In this document: positions 1-11,260 of the stretch, in pieces | Layout: each line of letters opens with the position of its first letter | Position numbering within the stretch: position 1 is the first letter of the stretch | NCBI GenBank assembly: GCA_023101725.1 | Contig: JALJCO010007110.1 | Coordinates: forward strand, 186,001-250,000 | Source of the DNA: Atherinomorus stipes | Taxonomy: Eukaryota; Chordata; Actinopteri; Atheriniformes; Atherinidae | Length of the DNA: 64,000 bases | Direction of reading: 5' to 3' | Program-made: the position numbers and the translations under genes | Notes under the pieces: model-generated | The model's input: only the letters and a program-made list of their open reading frames with translations | The model's database searches: none | What the model was told of the DNA's origin: nothing

Positions 1-343
1 ATGACAACAGTGTGATTGTATTTTAAGAGAATCCAGATTCATAACTGGCTGCCTGCAGTCCAGGCTGGATACTCAGGAATAACAGTTGATGCATTATGAA
101 ATGAAAAGAGCTAATTATTGTAGAAAATAAATGTGAGTGGTCTAGTTAGTTTTGTTACCATGTTTTCTCAACTTTTTCAATATATCAAAATAATTAATCC
201 AAAATGTGCATACTGTGGGCATATTTTTTCTTTTTAAAGAGTCATTTTAATGTTCTTATATCTTGCAGTACGTGTCATGTTGTTGGCACCATTTTCTATT
301 TACTGCATTGTAATCCATTTTTTTTTATAAATGGCGTTATATA

Positions 344-534
344 CATGTTTCTCAACTCCGGTCCTCAGGACCAACTGCCCTGCTTGTCTTAGAGGCAAGC
401 CCACTTTCACTCACCTGAATCTAATGAATGGCTCGTTAACAGGCTTGTAAGAACTTGATGAGCACATTCCTTCTTCTGAATCAGGTGTGTTGGGGTAGGA
501 ACACATCAGAGAAGACCAGAGTTGAGAAACACTA
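344..534. repeat. Short inverted-repeat element (MITE)
   Basis: The left end (from about 346) reads GTTTCTCAACTCCGGTC. The same sequence returns inverted, with a mismatch, at about 515-532, giving a ~190-bp foldback unit. The interior (CACCTGAATC ... AATCAGGTGTGTT) is also inverted. This layout resembles a family of small non-autonomous elements common in fish, as I recall it; I could not assign a superfamily. There is no coding capacity. The rest of positions 1-720 shows nothing recognisable; it is presumably HNF1A intron DNA. Confidence 0.6.
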
Positions 535-721
535 GTGTACATCATTATCCAGATATCAAAAGCAGATTACTATATCTAATCTTTATTTTTATGGTTACAC
601 TGGTTGCGGTTAATTTATGTGAAAGTTTGTATATCGGCTCAGAAATTCTCACTTAGCTCTATATAATTAATGTTAAGCATAATGTGCATGGTGCATGATG
701 TAATTGGGTGTTTTATATATG

Positions 722-2311
722 CAGCTGTGTGAAAATGTTTTTGCCCCCTTCCTAATTTCTTACTTTTTTGCATGTTTGTCACACTTACATGTTTCAGATC
801 ATCAAACAAATTCTAATGTGAGTCAAAGATAACACAAATAAACAGAAAATGCAGTTTTTGAATAAAGATTTTTACTAGTAAGGTGATTATTAGTGATTGC
901 CCCGTAAACCTAATAACTGGCTGGGCCACCCTTAGCAGCAACAACTGCAATCAAGCGTTTGTGATAACTGGCAGTGAGTCTTCTACAGCGCTGTGGAGGA
1001 ATTTTGTTCCACTCATCTTTGCAGAATTGTTGTAATTCAGCCACATTGGAGGGTTTTCCAGCATGAACTGCCTTTTTAAGGTCATGCCACAGCATCTCAA
1101 TGGGATTCAGGTGGGGGCTTTGACTAGGCCACTCCAAAGTCTTCATTTTGTTTTTCTTAAGCCATTTAGAGGTGGACTTGCTGGTGTGTTTTGGATTATT
1201 GTCCTGCTGCAGAACCCAAGTGCGATTCAGCTTGAGGTCACCAACAGATGGCCGGAACGTCTCCTTCAGGATTTTTGGGTAGACAGCAGAATTCATGGTT
1301 CCATTTAGCAGGTCTTCCAGGTCCTGAAGCAGCAAAACAGCCCCAGACCATCACACTACCACCACCCTATTTTACTGCTGGTATGATGTTCCTTTCCTGA
1401 AATGCCGTGTTACTTTTACGCCAGATGTAATGGGACCTACACCTTCTAAAAAGTTCAACTTTTGCCTCTTCAGTCCAAAGAGTATTTTTCCAAGTGTCTT
1501 GGGGATCATCAAGATGCTTTCTGGCTAAACTGAGACGAGCCTTTATGTTCTTTTTGCTCAGCAGTGGTTTTGGTCTTGGAGCTCTGCCATGCAGGCCATT
1601 TTTGCCCAGTTTCTTTCTCATGGTGGAGTCATGAACACTGACCTTAATTAAGGCAAGTGAGGCCTGCAGTTCTTGGATGTTGTTCTGGGGTCTTTTGTGA
1701 CCTCTTGAATGAGTCGTTGTTGTGCTCTTGGGGTAATTTTGGTTGGCCGACCACTCCTAGGAAGGTTCACCACTGTTCCATGTTTTCACCATTTGTGGAT
1801 AACGGCTCTCACTATGGTTTGCTGGAGTCCCAAAGCTTTAGAAATGGATTTGGAATCTTTTCCAGACTGGTAGATCTCAATTACTTTTTTTTTCTCATTT
1901 TTTTACTGATTTTTTTTTTAATCACAGCATGTCGTCTAGCTTTTGAGGATCTTTTTGGTCTACTAAACTTCGTCAGGCAGGTGCTATTTAAGCGATTTCT
2001 TGATTGAGAACAGGTGTGGCAGTAATCCAGCCTTGGTGTGGCTAGAGCAATTGAACTCAGCTTTCCAAAGATAAACCACAGTTATTTATGTTTTAAACAG
2101 AGGGGGCAATCACTTTTTCACACAGGACCATGGAAGTTTGGATCCCCCCCCCCCCCCTTAATAAAAATCTTCATTCAAAAACAGCATTTTCTGTTTACTT
2201 GTGTTATCTTTGCCTCACATTAAAATTTGTTTGATGATCTGAAACATTTAAGTGTGAAAACCTTGCAAAGAAGTAAGAAATTAGGAAGGGGAAAACTTTT
2301 TCACACAGGTG
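722..2311 (-). mobile_element. Tc1-like DNA transposon, degenerate
   Basis: Long terminal inverted repeats of about 150 bp bound the element: 722-880 on the left and about 2155-2311 on the right. The outer ends pair as CAGCTGTGTGAAAA and CACCTGTGTGAAAA. The ends lie in TA-rich DNA, as expected for TA insertion. Between them is a broken transposase on the minus strand. Long repeats around a single DDE transposase are the usual plan of fish Tc1-like elements. The copy lies in what should be an HNF1A intron. The many indels, including a C-run near 2144, mark it as inactive. Confidence 0.9.
910..1621 (-). pseudogene. Tc1-like transposase remnant
   Basis: Two minus-strand open segments cover most of a Tc1/mariner transposase. 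Segment 1367-1621 carries the region between the DNA-binding domain and the first catalytic residue, including LWTEEAKVELF. Segment 910-1335 carries the second Asp in WVLQQDNNPKH and the final acidic residue in SQSPHLNPIE. The segments are separated by a frame change at about 1335-1367. The N-terminal paired-like region, expected at about 1622-2000, has no long open frame. The gene is therefore a non-functional fossil. The DNN and NPIE contexts leave little doubt about the family. Confidence 0.88.
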
Positions 2312-2470
2312 TGTGTATATATATATATATATATATAAAAAAAAAAAAACACATATATATATATATATATTATACTTCAGCTAATGCCAGAAATGTCAGA
2401 GATTTCTACTTTTGTACACATCTATAATTATAACGGATTTATAATTATGTGCCCACAATTATACAGGAAC

Positions 2471-3200
2471 TAGGGCTGTGCGATATACTGATATTATATT
2501 GCGATATATTTACTCGAGAGAGATATATTTACACATATCGTTATAACGCGGTATTAGTTGTGCAAATTTTTTTGCTTTATTTTTATTGTAATGACCCGGC
2601 TGCACCTTGACTGATTACAAAGGAGTCACCTGATTATTTAATAGGGGTGGGAAAAAATATTGATACACTGAAATATTGCGATATTTATCATATGCTGATA
2701 CCATATTGATATTTAAAAACACGGTATCGATCTATTTCACTAATGTAATCTCGCAAGATATCGTTTTGTTACTAAATCTCACAAGTTTTGACGAAATACT
2801 GAGATTTCGTAACAGAACAATGAACTCTCGCAGTATTTTGTGAAATCTCATGCGATATGATATGAAAACATTGCAATATTTCAGTGTATCGATATTTTTT
2901 CCCACCCCTATAACTTAAACATTCTGGAAGACAATCCTCCCCAAGACTTCTACAAAGAAATCATAAAAACCAGCCATCTTGCATTACTTCAATTTAACAA
3001 ACATTTCAAACCAGTGTTTTGTCAGTTCCATCACTGCAGTGGAGCGATGCCTTTACACTAAACATGTTTCAATACTAAAACAGGTGTTAGATATGAAATT
3101 AAAACTTCAGACAAAAAGGGTAAAAATACCGGTATATATCGTATATCGTCATCTAAAATAAATATATTGTGATATATGTAGTCCATATCGCCCAGCCCTA
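2471..3200. mobile_element. hAT-type non-autonomous transposon with exact 8-bp TSD
   Basis: The ends are inverted copies: TAGGGCTGTGCGATAT at 2471 and its reverse complement ending ...CAGCCCTA at 3200, with one mismatch. The element is flanked on both sides by an identical 8-bp direct repeat, ACAGGAAC, at 2463-2470 and 3201-3208. An 8-bp duplication with TAGGGCTG-type ends is diagnostic of hAT transposition. No transposase is encoded. The interior is rich in GATAT motifs and hosts a second nested element. Confidence 0.88.
2642..2910. mobile_element. Foldback element nested in the 2471-3200 hAT copy
   Basis: TAGGGGTGGGAAAAAATATT at 2642 continues through GATACACTGAAATATTGC. The whole stretch returns inverted at about 2873-2910, giving arms of almost 40 bp. 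The flanks (TTATTTAA to the left, TAACTTAA to the right) agree at 6 of 8 positions, which would fit an aged 8-bp duplication. It is non-coding and must be younger than its host element. Confidence 0.75.
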
Positions 3201-3309
3201 ACAGGAACCCATAAAAAAAGATATCAAACCTTGTACAGAAGCTTGATAGAATAAAAAAAAAAAAAAAAAAATCATACTGAAGTCAAAAGTTTGTTCCCTC
3301 CCCCAACAG

Positions 3310-3440
3310 TTTCCTCCGAGAGCCTTGAGTTGTATCCTTCCTCCCAGACGACAGAACATCATCAGTCTCAGCTCCTCTCACCTTCACCAACAGACATCAG
3401 CTCCTACATGCCTACACAAATGGTGTCGACGGCACAGTAA
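3310..3440 (+). CDS. hnf1a: HNF1A, last coding exon (C-terminal end)
   Basis: A C-rich tract and CAG acceptor end at 3309. After two bases that complete a codon, an open frame of 42 residues follows, ending at TAA (3438-3440). It begins SSESLELYPSS and ends SSYMPTQMVSTAQ. This matches, residue by residue and in length, the C-terminus of human HNF1A as I remember it (SSSSLVLYQSS ... TQMASSSQ), part of the transactivation domain of this liver/pancreas homeodomain factor. The convergent position next to CUSTOS, as in human 12q24.31, is independent support. The upstream exons were not found in the window and are probably outside it. The preceding intron holds the Tc1 and hAT copies. Confidence 0.85.
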
Positions 3441-3938
3441 ACTTTCCCTGGAAATGTAGCGCCTGTTCACCGTCAGTTGGACTCAGGAATGTGAAGGAAT
3501 TTCTGAAAAACCTGGAGGAGGGTTGAAGTGATGACATCTCAGAGACAGACTCAACTCTTGACAAGGACTAGCTTAGAGAGGATCCATCCTCAAGACAGAG
3601 AATCAACTCAAGATCAACACAAAAATGTTTTTTTTATTATAATGCTCTGTAATATTCAAAAATTTATAAATTTTGTTTAAACTTTGCAACTTGTTACCTG
3701 CATTGTTTTTAACTCACTGCTTGGAAAGGCTTTTTTTCCCGCCACACTTTATGAAAAAGTAAACTATTTCAAATATCAACATGAACAATGTATGAAAAAC
3801 ATTTGAATGAGTGTCGTCATTTTCTTCTTTATCTTCAAGACATTATAGAAAATATCACACCATCCAATCACCTTGAGACACTGTAGCAAAACGGGACATT
3901 AACAGCCCCAAAACAGTGGAATCATCCAACAGAAAAGT
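3441..3938. other. HNF1A / CUSTOS convergent 3' flank
   Basis: This 498-bp gap lies between two convergent stop codons and must hold both 3' UTRs. I see no strong AATAAA on the plus strand directly after the HNF1A stop. No further ORF or repeat was recognised. Confidence 0.55.
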
Positions 3939-5445
3939 TCAGGTTGAAACGTTCACCTCAGCGTTTCCTTTTCGCTTCTTTTTCTTTTTGACTTTAACTT
4001 CTGTGTGTTCATGCTCCAGGTTGGCCTGCTCACCATTGCTTCGATTAGGAGCAGGACCAGAAGAGTCCACCTGCTCGCTCTCTTCTTCTTTATTCCGTTT
4101 CTTCTTTTTCTTTTTTTTGACAACATGACCCTCTTCTCCCTCTGACATTATCTTCTTTTTCTTCATTTTTTCCTGGCTGAGAGACTCTGTTGAGGAAGAA
4201 GAGAGTGTAGTGGGAAGAGTTGATGGGGGTAATAGATCTCTGATAGACACCGCTGCCTCCCTCAACCTCGTTTCCATCTCACTGTCACTGTCACTGTGAA
4301 GGGAAAGGAATGTATGATTATTTAGTGTACTGATAATAGCAACGATAATAATAGTGATAATGATAATAAACCTTGAACTGGGAATAGGCCGCCGTCTCAC
4401 AGGAGCTGGAGGCTCAACTGCTTTCTGTCCTGGGATGGATGTAGAAAACAGACGAAATCCTACAAGGAGACAAGTTGAACATTTAAAGAGACAAAGTAAA
4501 TTTATCAGAAAAGTAGAATCTAATAAAACAGGGAGACTTTACCCTCATCATCATCGTTGCCTTCACAGTTTGTTGATTTCAGATGGAATGAAGTTTCAGA
4601 CTGACTCTCTGAAATGCAACTGAAAGCCAAAAGTATTACTTAAATTTAATCTTCTCGAAAAGTTAACCTTTTACTATTGAATGTAAATCTTTTATTTACT
4701 GTCAAACAAGTTACCGGTCAAGAAAATGTCCCAACTTCTTTGCGACGTGTGTGCGAAACTCTTGAGTAACCTGGAGCGCGTTGCCGTCATGCTCATGGTC
4801 AGCAACAACAACACTATTGCACCACAGAACATTATTAATCTAATCCTCACATTTACATAGTTGAGTTCATTTAACACACTCATTCTTTTTTATTTTTAAT
4901 GAAGTGTGGCCCCAAGGCACATTACCCCCCCCCCCAAAAAAGCTCGTAATGAACAAGCCACTTAGATTTCTATTTCAAAGGGGGTGTTTATCATAAATAT
5001 TAGCTCAGTCAACAGTCCTTTCATGCATAATTTCTGTAAAATCTGTACTTACCGCTTTGACTCTTTCGCATCACTCTCCCCATCTTAAATAAGGCAAACA
5101 GAATCATGAATTAAACTGTTTAGGCTTGTTAGCTAGTGTTAACAGCAGCTTAATAATGTAATGTAACACTCCTGCTGTACGAAAGTGGTTTGATTTTTTG
5201 TTTTAATGTAACCACTTCGTTTAATCCAAGTTTTAGCCCAAATGGATAGACTTTACTGGGCTAATATATATGGGCAATGGGGTTGCTAAGCTCCCCCCAA
5301 CACTACAGACATCACTGACAAACTCTTACGTTTGGTATTGGTCTTTGCATCCCAAACTGCCTCCTGAAATCTTCTTAAGTTCTTCGTCGTCACTACTACT
5401 TGAATCAACCGACACGCCAGCCATCTTTGCAGCGGTGGCTGCCAT
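3939..5445 (-). CDS. custos: CUSTOS (C12orf43) orthologue, six exons, frameshift in exon 1
   Basis: Exons on the minus strand are 5330-5445, 5053-5083, 4715-4813, 4543-4604, 4372-4459 and 3939-4293, all with GT-AG borders; the exon 4 acceptor was chosen to keep frame. Human CUSTOS is described as a Wnt-pathway and nuclear-envelope factor. Landmarks shared with it are an acidic N-terminus (SSSSDDEELK), HDGNALQVTQEFRTHVAKKLG, DDDEGFRLFSTSIPG, SDSEMETRLREAAVS and a Lys-rich tail with two poly-Lys blocks near the stop. Coding exons sum to 751 bases, one more than a multiple of three. The extra base lies near 5376-5383, where the frame changes between EELK and RFQEAVWDAK. Without it the protein would be 249 residues, against about 262 in human. 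The ATG at 5445 has a second in-frame ATG at 5424. Confidence 0.88.
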
Positions 5446-6394
5446 ATTAAACCACGTGCAACCCGTGTTTGGCTGTTTTTTAGCTGAGGATTCTGGGTAA
5501 CGAAGTCTTTCTGCTTCCTACCTTTTACCGCATTGAGCAAAGAATGCTTTACCAAATAAATGAGAACATATACGGCTAAAAACCTAGAATAGTTGACTCA
5601 TTTTACTTTTGCAACAAGAAATGGGTATAATTACATACAAATGTAATTGTAAACTCAGTTTTATTATTAAATGTCGAAAAATAACCTGACCCCCCCCCCC
5701 CCCAAACTATTCAACGTGGAAAATTCTGTTTTCAAAATGTAAGGAGCTAAACTTGTATTTTTGCATGTTGCAAATGTAAAATTTGTGCTAAATCATTTAT
5801 ATAATTTCTATGTCTGATTTAAAGCGATATGAAACTATCTTATATGTATGAGACATCTTTTGATCTTGGAAACCCTACACTTGCTTTCTTAATCTATGCA
5901 ATTTGGGATGTGAGCAGTGGAATATAAGTGGATTTTTTTTTTTTTTTTACTAACTTATCTAAGCATCACGCTTGCTTTTTTTTTTTTTTTTTCTGTCAGC
6001 CATTTCTTTTTACAGAAATGGCTGACATTAAACACATAAATGTGTCATTTGTAAAATTGTCCAATATAAAAAGTGGGTTACATGCAACAAGTTACACAAT
6101 AAACACTGAGTCTTTTAGAGCAGATTTTAAGTAAATCCACTTCAAGGCATTTTGATAACCTACCACTGACATTTCATAGTGTGACAAAACAACATACCGT
6201 CGTTCCAGCTAAGCCAGTGCTTCTGAATAGCAGTCTCAGATACATCAATTGAGCTGAGTTCCCAAAAAGATGAGAACATATAGAATAATCCCATCTGTTG
6301 TCTTACATAATGTAGTGTCACTAATTCTTTTTAAAAGCAAGATTTAGTCTTTTGAAATTAAATAGTAATGACACAAAATGGCTTAACAAAGGCT
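5446..6394. other. Intergenic, CUSTOS promoter side
   Basis: This 0.95-kb stretch separates the CUSTOS start from the UNC119B 3' end. It must hold the CUSTOS promoter. I see no TATA box; a run of C lies at 5691-5703. Apart from the foldback unit at 5926-6142, no feature was recognised. Confidence 0.5.
5926..6142. repeat. Small foldback unit with a perfect central hairpin
   Basis: AAGTGGATTT at 5926-5935 is matched inverted at 6133-6142. Near the centre, GTCAGCCATTTCT (5995-6007) pairs perfectly with 6014-6026, giving a 13-bp stem and 6-nt loop. It may be a small MITE, but the outer arms are only 10 bp. Confidence 0.4.
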
Positions 6395-8148
6395 GGAAAA
6401 GATCCAGTTTTATTCAAGGCAGTACTGTAAGATGGTGTACTTCATTTCTGTTCTCTGCAGTGCTTTTCTAACCGGTTATAGAAAAACAGGGGTTTCTTAC
6501 ATTAAAAAGACAAGTCAAATCAACACAAGGATTCAAGGCACATGGAAACAATGTTACAGTGAGAGCTGGCATGGGTAATTTGTGCACTAAGAAAATTATT
6601 TCCACGCTGCAATAAACATGATTTAAATACAAATTTCCAAACAGTCCTCCAGCAATGCTACTGGTTTACAAGGTTTTACAATTACTTCCTGCTTTACAAT
6701 GTTGAATTTACCATTTTCAATTAATTATAGGCATTTAAGGATACTTCCAGTAAAAGATTAAAACAAAAATCAGACAACATCACAGTAAATAGTCTTCTCA
6801 GCAAACAACCCCTCTTCTGCAAAGGATAACAGGATTAAACACAAGACTGTTGTACAAATTTGCATTACATTGCACAGGTGTAGATAATTTGTTGTAAAAT
6901 TGGCTAAAATCTGCAATATTACCAACTGAGCAGAGCTTCTGTGAATATAAATCTACCTCAACTGTGTTTGTGCCCTAGTGCCTCATTAAAAATAGATCAA
7001 CTATCAAGCTACATCTGTCTGTATGGTCAAGTTGTCCGCTACTCTGGTATCTTTTCAAGAAACAGTAAACCTGAACAGAAAGCATCAGAACACTGACTAA
7101 GCCATTGATTAAACATATATACTACACTTATGGTCACACTTACATTTTCAACAGAAGGTTCACAGCGCTGCCATGCCAAATAACCCAGGAAGACAGATAA
7201 ATAACTGTATCTGTAACCACACTGGACTTTATAAAAAACATAAAGGCAGACCAAACAGTTATTAGACAGAGAAGCGTGGGTTAAATCTAATGATAATCTT
7301 GTCTTTTTCATGTGCCCCAGATTATATTAGATTAAACAGAGGTACAGTAAAAGCACATTAGGTCACTGTTGAACTTATTTTAGCCAGAATATGGTATCTG
7401 AAATCATGAAAAGGGTGCAGGCTCTTCCTGGATTAAAAGATGTCCTACTAAAGTAGAGATTGACAAACATAAATGTGCTACGAAAAATGGACGCCTTATC
7501 TGACACAAACAGTCCCAGTAACTATCATGTGACATCTAAGAAAAAAGCTAACTTGGGGAAAAAAAAGTCATGCTACATAATCATCTTTAACTAACACTGG
7601 AAAATATCTATTTAAGCTATTTTTCTATCCAACTCTTACTTGCAAATATTAGATGAAATAAACAAGAACCGACATCTTTTGTATTTAAGTACATGACATT
7701 CTAAGCAACTTAATTTTTGAGTGTTGTCATGAGAGCTTTGAGGCTCAACGTGTCCCCTTCCAGCAGAGACGTCAAGAAACCTAAGGCAGAAAGTGTTCAA
7801 GCAAGAACTTGATATATGTACAACAAACCAAAAAAACAAACAAAATACAGAACAAAAGAAAAATTTTCAGTCAGATACAACAGAAATGTTAAACAAAACA
7901 TTCCTCTGAGTCCCACAAACTGAACTCTGCAAGATACTAATAAATTGATGATCTATGACTTCAGATGAAGGCAGAGGTTGTCTGTTGTTGGTTTTTTGCT
8001 CTCTTCTCATTAGGTATGATGCCACATCTACAAAAATGTTCATAGGGGAGAGAATACTTCTGCCCCCCCAAGAGGGAAGCTTTTGAAAGGACATAATCCA
8101 GGAAATCTATCCACCATGAGGTAATGTACCTATTTATTATGTCAGATA
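6395..8148 (-). other. UNC119B 3' UTR
   Basis: This is the region downstream of the UNC119B stop on the minus strand, with no long ORF of its own. The plus-strand TTTATT at 6408-6413 reads as AATAAA on the minus strand. That makes a natural polyadenylation signal and gives a 3' UTR of about 1.75 kb. Confidence 0.6.
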
Positions 8149-8317
8149 TTACAGCCCACCATTGTAGGCATAGTCTGCCTTGTTGTGCATGATGAGTTTA
8201 TTGTCCACAAAGTAGAAACTGTCTGATTTGGTCTCGTAAGGACTCTCCACCATTTGGCGAACTGAAAGAGGAGAAAGAGAAACAAAGATGAATGAATGTA
8301 CGGATCGATGGATAATG

Positions 8318-8352
<35 letters not shown>

Positions 8353-11260
8353 GGGGGGGGGGGGGGGGGGGGGTCCAACAGGACAGATGAAGGTGACTGG
8401 AACTCACTGAGGTCATCTGGAAGCTGTGGAAACTCGTAAATGTGCTCACACGTGTTGCGGCTGTTAGGTATGCAAAAGCCGAAGTCAAAGTCAAAATTCT
8501 TGAGAAGCCGTCCCTGGAAGTAATGCCTCTCGATCATACGAAAGCTGTTAATGGGGCGGTCGCCGACCGTGAACTCAACGCTGTAGTTCGGAAAGAGACA
8601 AAAACAGAGACAATTCAACAGTGACAGAAGAGCAGCGGGGCTGACGGCCATGCAGGCAGAGAGTCCATTTGCTTACGTTGCGCCGACAGTGCGCAGCTTT
8701 AGGAAGGCTGGTGTGAACTGGTATCTTACAAAACGCCCTGCGCTGGTGTCCATGTCTCCACTCTCATCTTCAGTCTCTACAGGACCTGAAACAAACAACA
8801 CACTCAGTTGACACAACAGCAACAAAAACGCAAAGACACATACTTTCTTTTATCATTAAAGATGGTGTCCATTTTATGTCATCTCTACTTTGTCTTTTTA
8901 AATGAATAATACTTTAAATGATAATCTGAAAGACATCTGAAAAGAGGATGTGATAAAACTGACAACACAAACAGTGTGGTTAAAAGAAAAACATCAAAAA
9001 CTTGATCAAATCAATAATCAGTTTCTCAATTTCCTTCCTTTATTAATGGTACAAAGAGAAAGTGAAGAAACATAAATTCTGCTTCAGCATCAGCCCCACT
9101 TGTGGGACTTAAGTTTTTTTGGTAGAAATATACATTTAAAAGATAAAAATAACCTTGGAAGAGCATATGACAAAAGTGTAAGAGCTATACACAGCACCCC
9201 CATGGGGAACATTGTTGTTCCCATGTTTGGTGACAGTGCAGTAACAGACTGCACAATGGCCTGAGGTTACAAATGAACAGCATCACTGTGTCTGTATGAA
9301 TGTTCGAGAAATTTCACTCAAACTACATTTTAACAATATTAAGCCTTGTATCGTGGCAAACATAGACACATGACTCACCGCTGTTCGGGGGTTTGGCGAT
9401 CTCAAAGAGCACTGTGCCAGTCTCCAGATCTCTAATTTTGAAACGTGTAAAGTCAATGTTGTAGATATTGTCTTCAGGTCTGCAAAGGTAGTCTGGAAAA
9501 TCAAAAGAGTGCGAGTTAGAGACATACTGTTAATGAACCCCCCCCCCCCCCTTTTTTTTTTTTTTTTTACAACAAGTGGAATTATTTTTTTCATTAGATA
9601 TACAATAACAATGGTTTCTGGCACAAGTCATAAGACACTTCATAGCAAAAAAAAAGATTGGCTTCATTTTAAAAAATGAGGGAGCACTCAACAAGCAACT
9701 AAGATTTTAGTATCTTTTTTTTTTTAGGTTCCTGCACCTTGCACTTGCAGTTAGTAGTGCTTTATAGCTCCGGTTCCCACATTTACAATTAAGTACAAGT
9801 GAAAAGAAAAGTAATGTTTGGCTACAAGTGTAATAGAATAAATGCCAATGAAGGAATTTACTGAAACTTGCTCTGATTAAGGAAAGAACTCAGAACGACT
9901 AAAGACATTGAAAGTCATCAGTCTTCAACAACAATTCCAATTTTTAAAAAAAAGAGGTGACACTGAAGATTTTAGACCTCTTTTCAACATTTAGATTTCA
10001 GTCAAACACCCATTCAGCAGATAATGTGATCGTACTGAAACCAGACTCATCTTTTCAGAAGATGCAAAATTGTATCAACTACATGCTGTACACTACACAC
10101 ATCAACACAAAATAGAATATGGAGCTATGCTTTTAAAAAAAGAAAAGAAAAGTATTTTACACAGGAGTTGCAGTTTTGAGCTCTAATGAAATGTTTTTTT
10201 TTTGTCGTTTCCCCCCCCCCCCCCCCCCTATGCCTCTTGTCCAGTTACTTGTCTTGTTTGGTAGGGTAGGTCAAGCTTTACAAAAGCAGGGTCATGGATA
10301 TCATTGTAATGCACCATTATAGTTTTTCCTGCTTTGGCTAAGGCTTCCATGTGCCTATGTGTACGTCCGTGGATGACTGCAAAAACAATTCAAATAGCTG
10401 CTAGAAAACGATTAACTTTTAAAAACTTTTTGTGAAAACATTATTATTACTATTATTATTATACCAGAGAATTTTTTTCAGAGTAGATTTTGACATCAAA
10501 GCTCATGTTGTATTGACAAAACACCACTATCATCTCCTACCAACCACAAGCAGCAGACTTGTCGCGTTGACAAAACAAAGCTTCAACTGAGGTAATTGTA
10601 TAGCAACAATATACATTTTCCTGAAATGGGCGGAGGAAACAGTAACAGTTGAGTAAGACAGAAAGAAAAATTACAGGAATACATAAAATAAGCCATATGA
10701 TCAGTATTCAACCCCTTAGTCGCAAAGAAAAAAACATGAATGCAGCTTTTAGCATAGACATCCTCCAGGCTGCCTTAAATTCCAACTTCCGCCTTTGACA
10801 TTTCTAGAGGAAAACAGAGTAACTAAGCAATATGTATATTTTAAAAAGTGGTGGTGGGGTTCTGGTTAAAGATACCCTTGTCTAAACATTCAACAAATTT
10901 AGAAGACTTTCAAAAGGTGGATAGAAATCCGTTCATCGGACACTAGCTACAATTAGCTTTGTGCTCATTCGGCGGTGCAATGTACCAATTCTTCTAAACA
11001 TCGGGTTAACTTGCACATAATTTACCTTCCGTGACAACCCGCAGACCCAAAACATGGTCCGGAGAAATATCTCTGCCCAGTGCCCGGAGTTCATCCTCTG
11101 TTACAACGGGCCACTTATCCGTTTGGCTGCGCCTCGACTTCAGTTTCTTCAGCATTCCTCCCCCAGACTTTCTGTCCCTATGGTTCGTCTCCAAACTGGT
11201 GTCTGCGTCCGTCTGTTTCTTACTCAATGACTGTGACGGTTTGTTTCGAGAACTGTTCAT
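8149..11260 (-). CDS. unc119b: UNC119B lipid-binding trafficking chaperone, five exons
   Basis: Exons on the minus strand are 11026-11260, 9379-9492, 8677-8785, 8408-8580 and 8149-8261. They sum to 744 bases, or 247 residues (human UNC119B is about 251). The N-terminus is polar and variable. The beta-sandwich follows: [20 protein letters not shown], then [40 protein letters not shown] and the C-terminal [23 protein letters not shown]119 proteins bind the myristoylated N-termini of cargo such as ciliary NPHP3 and transducin alpha, and ARL3-GTP releases them. ATG 11260 was chosen because the frame upstream opens only with GTG. Position next to POP5 and near HNF1A supports UNC119B over UNC119A. 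The gene appears intact. Confidence 0.93.
8318..8373. repeat. A31-G-A-G23 homopolymer tract in UNC119B intron 4
   Basis: Thirty-one A (8318-8348), then G-A, then 23 G (8351-8373). On the UNC119B strand this is C23 followed by T31, taking up over a third of the 146-bp intron and ending about 56 nt before the exon 5 acceptor. Confidence 0.9.
9493..11025 (-). other. UNC119B intron 1
   Basis: A 1.5-kb first intron with poly-C/poly-T tracts at 9539-9570 and 10198-10228. I found no ORF or identifiable transposon in it. A short stretch at 10230-10380 looks unlike its surroundings but was not recognised. Confidence 0.6.

Noticed and set aside
1063..1308. 81-codon plus-strand frame at 1063-1308
   Set aside because: It is the complement of the Tc1-like transposase remnant.
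8198..8494. Minus-strand frame with long Pro and Phe runs next to UNC119B exon 4
   Set aside because: It is produced by reading through the C23/T31 intron tract. The true exon borders at 8408 and 8261 restore the UNC119B protein.
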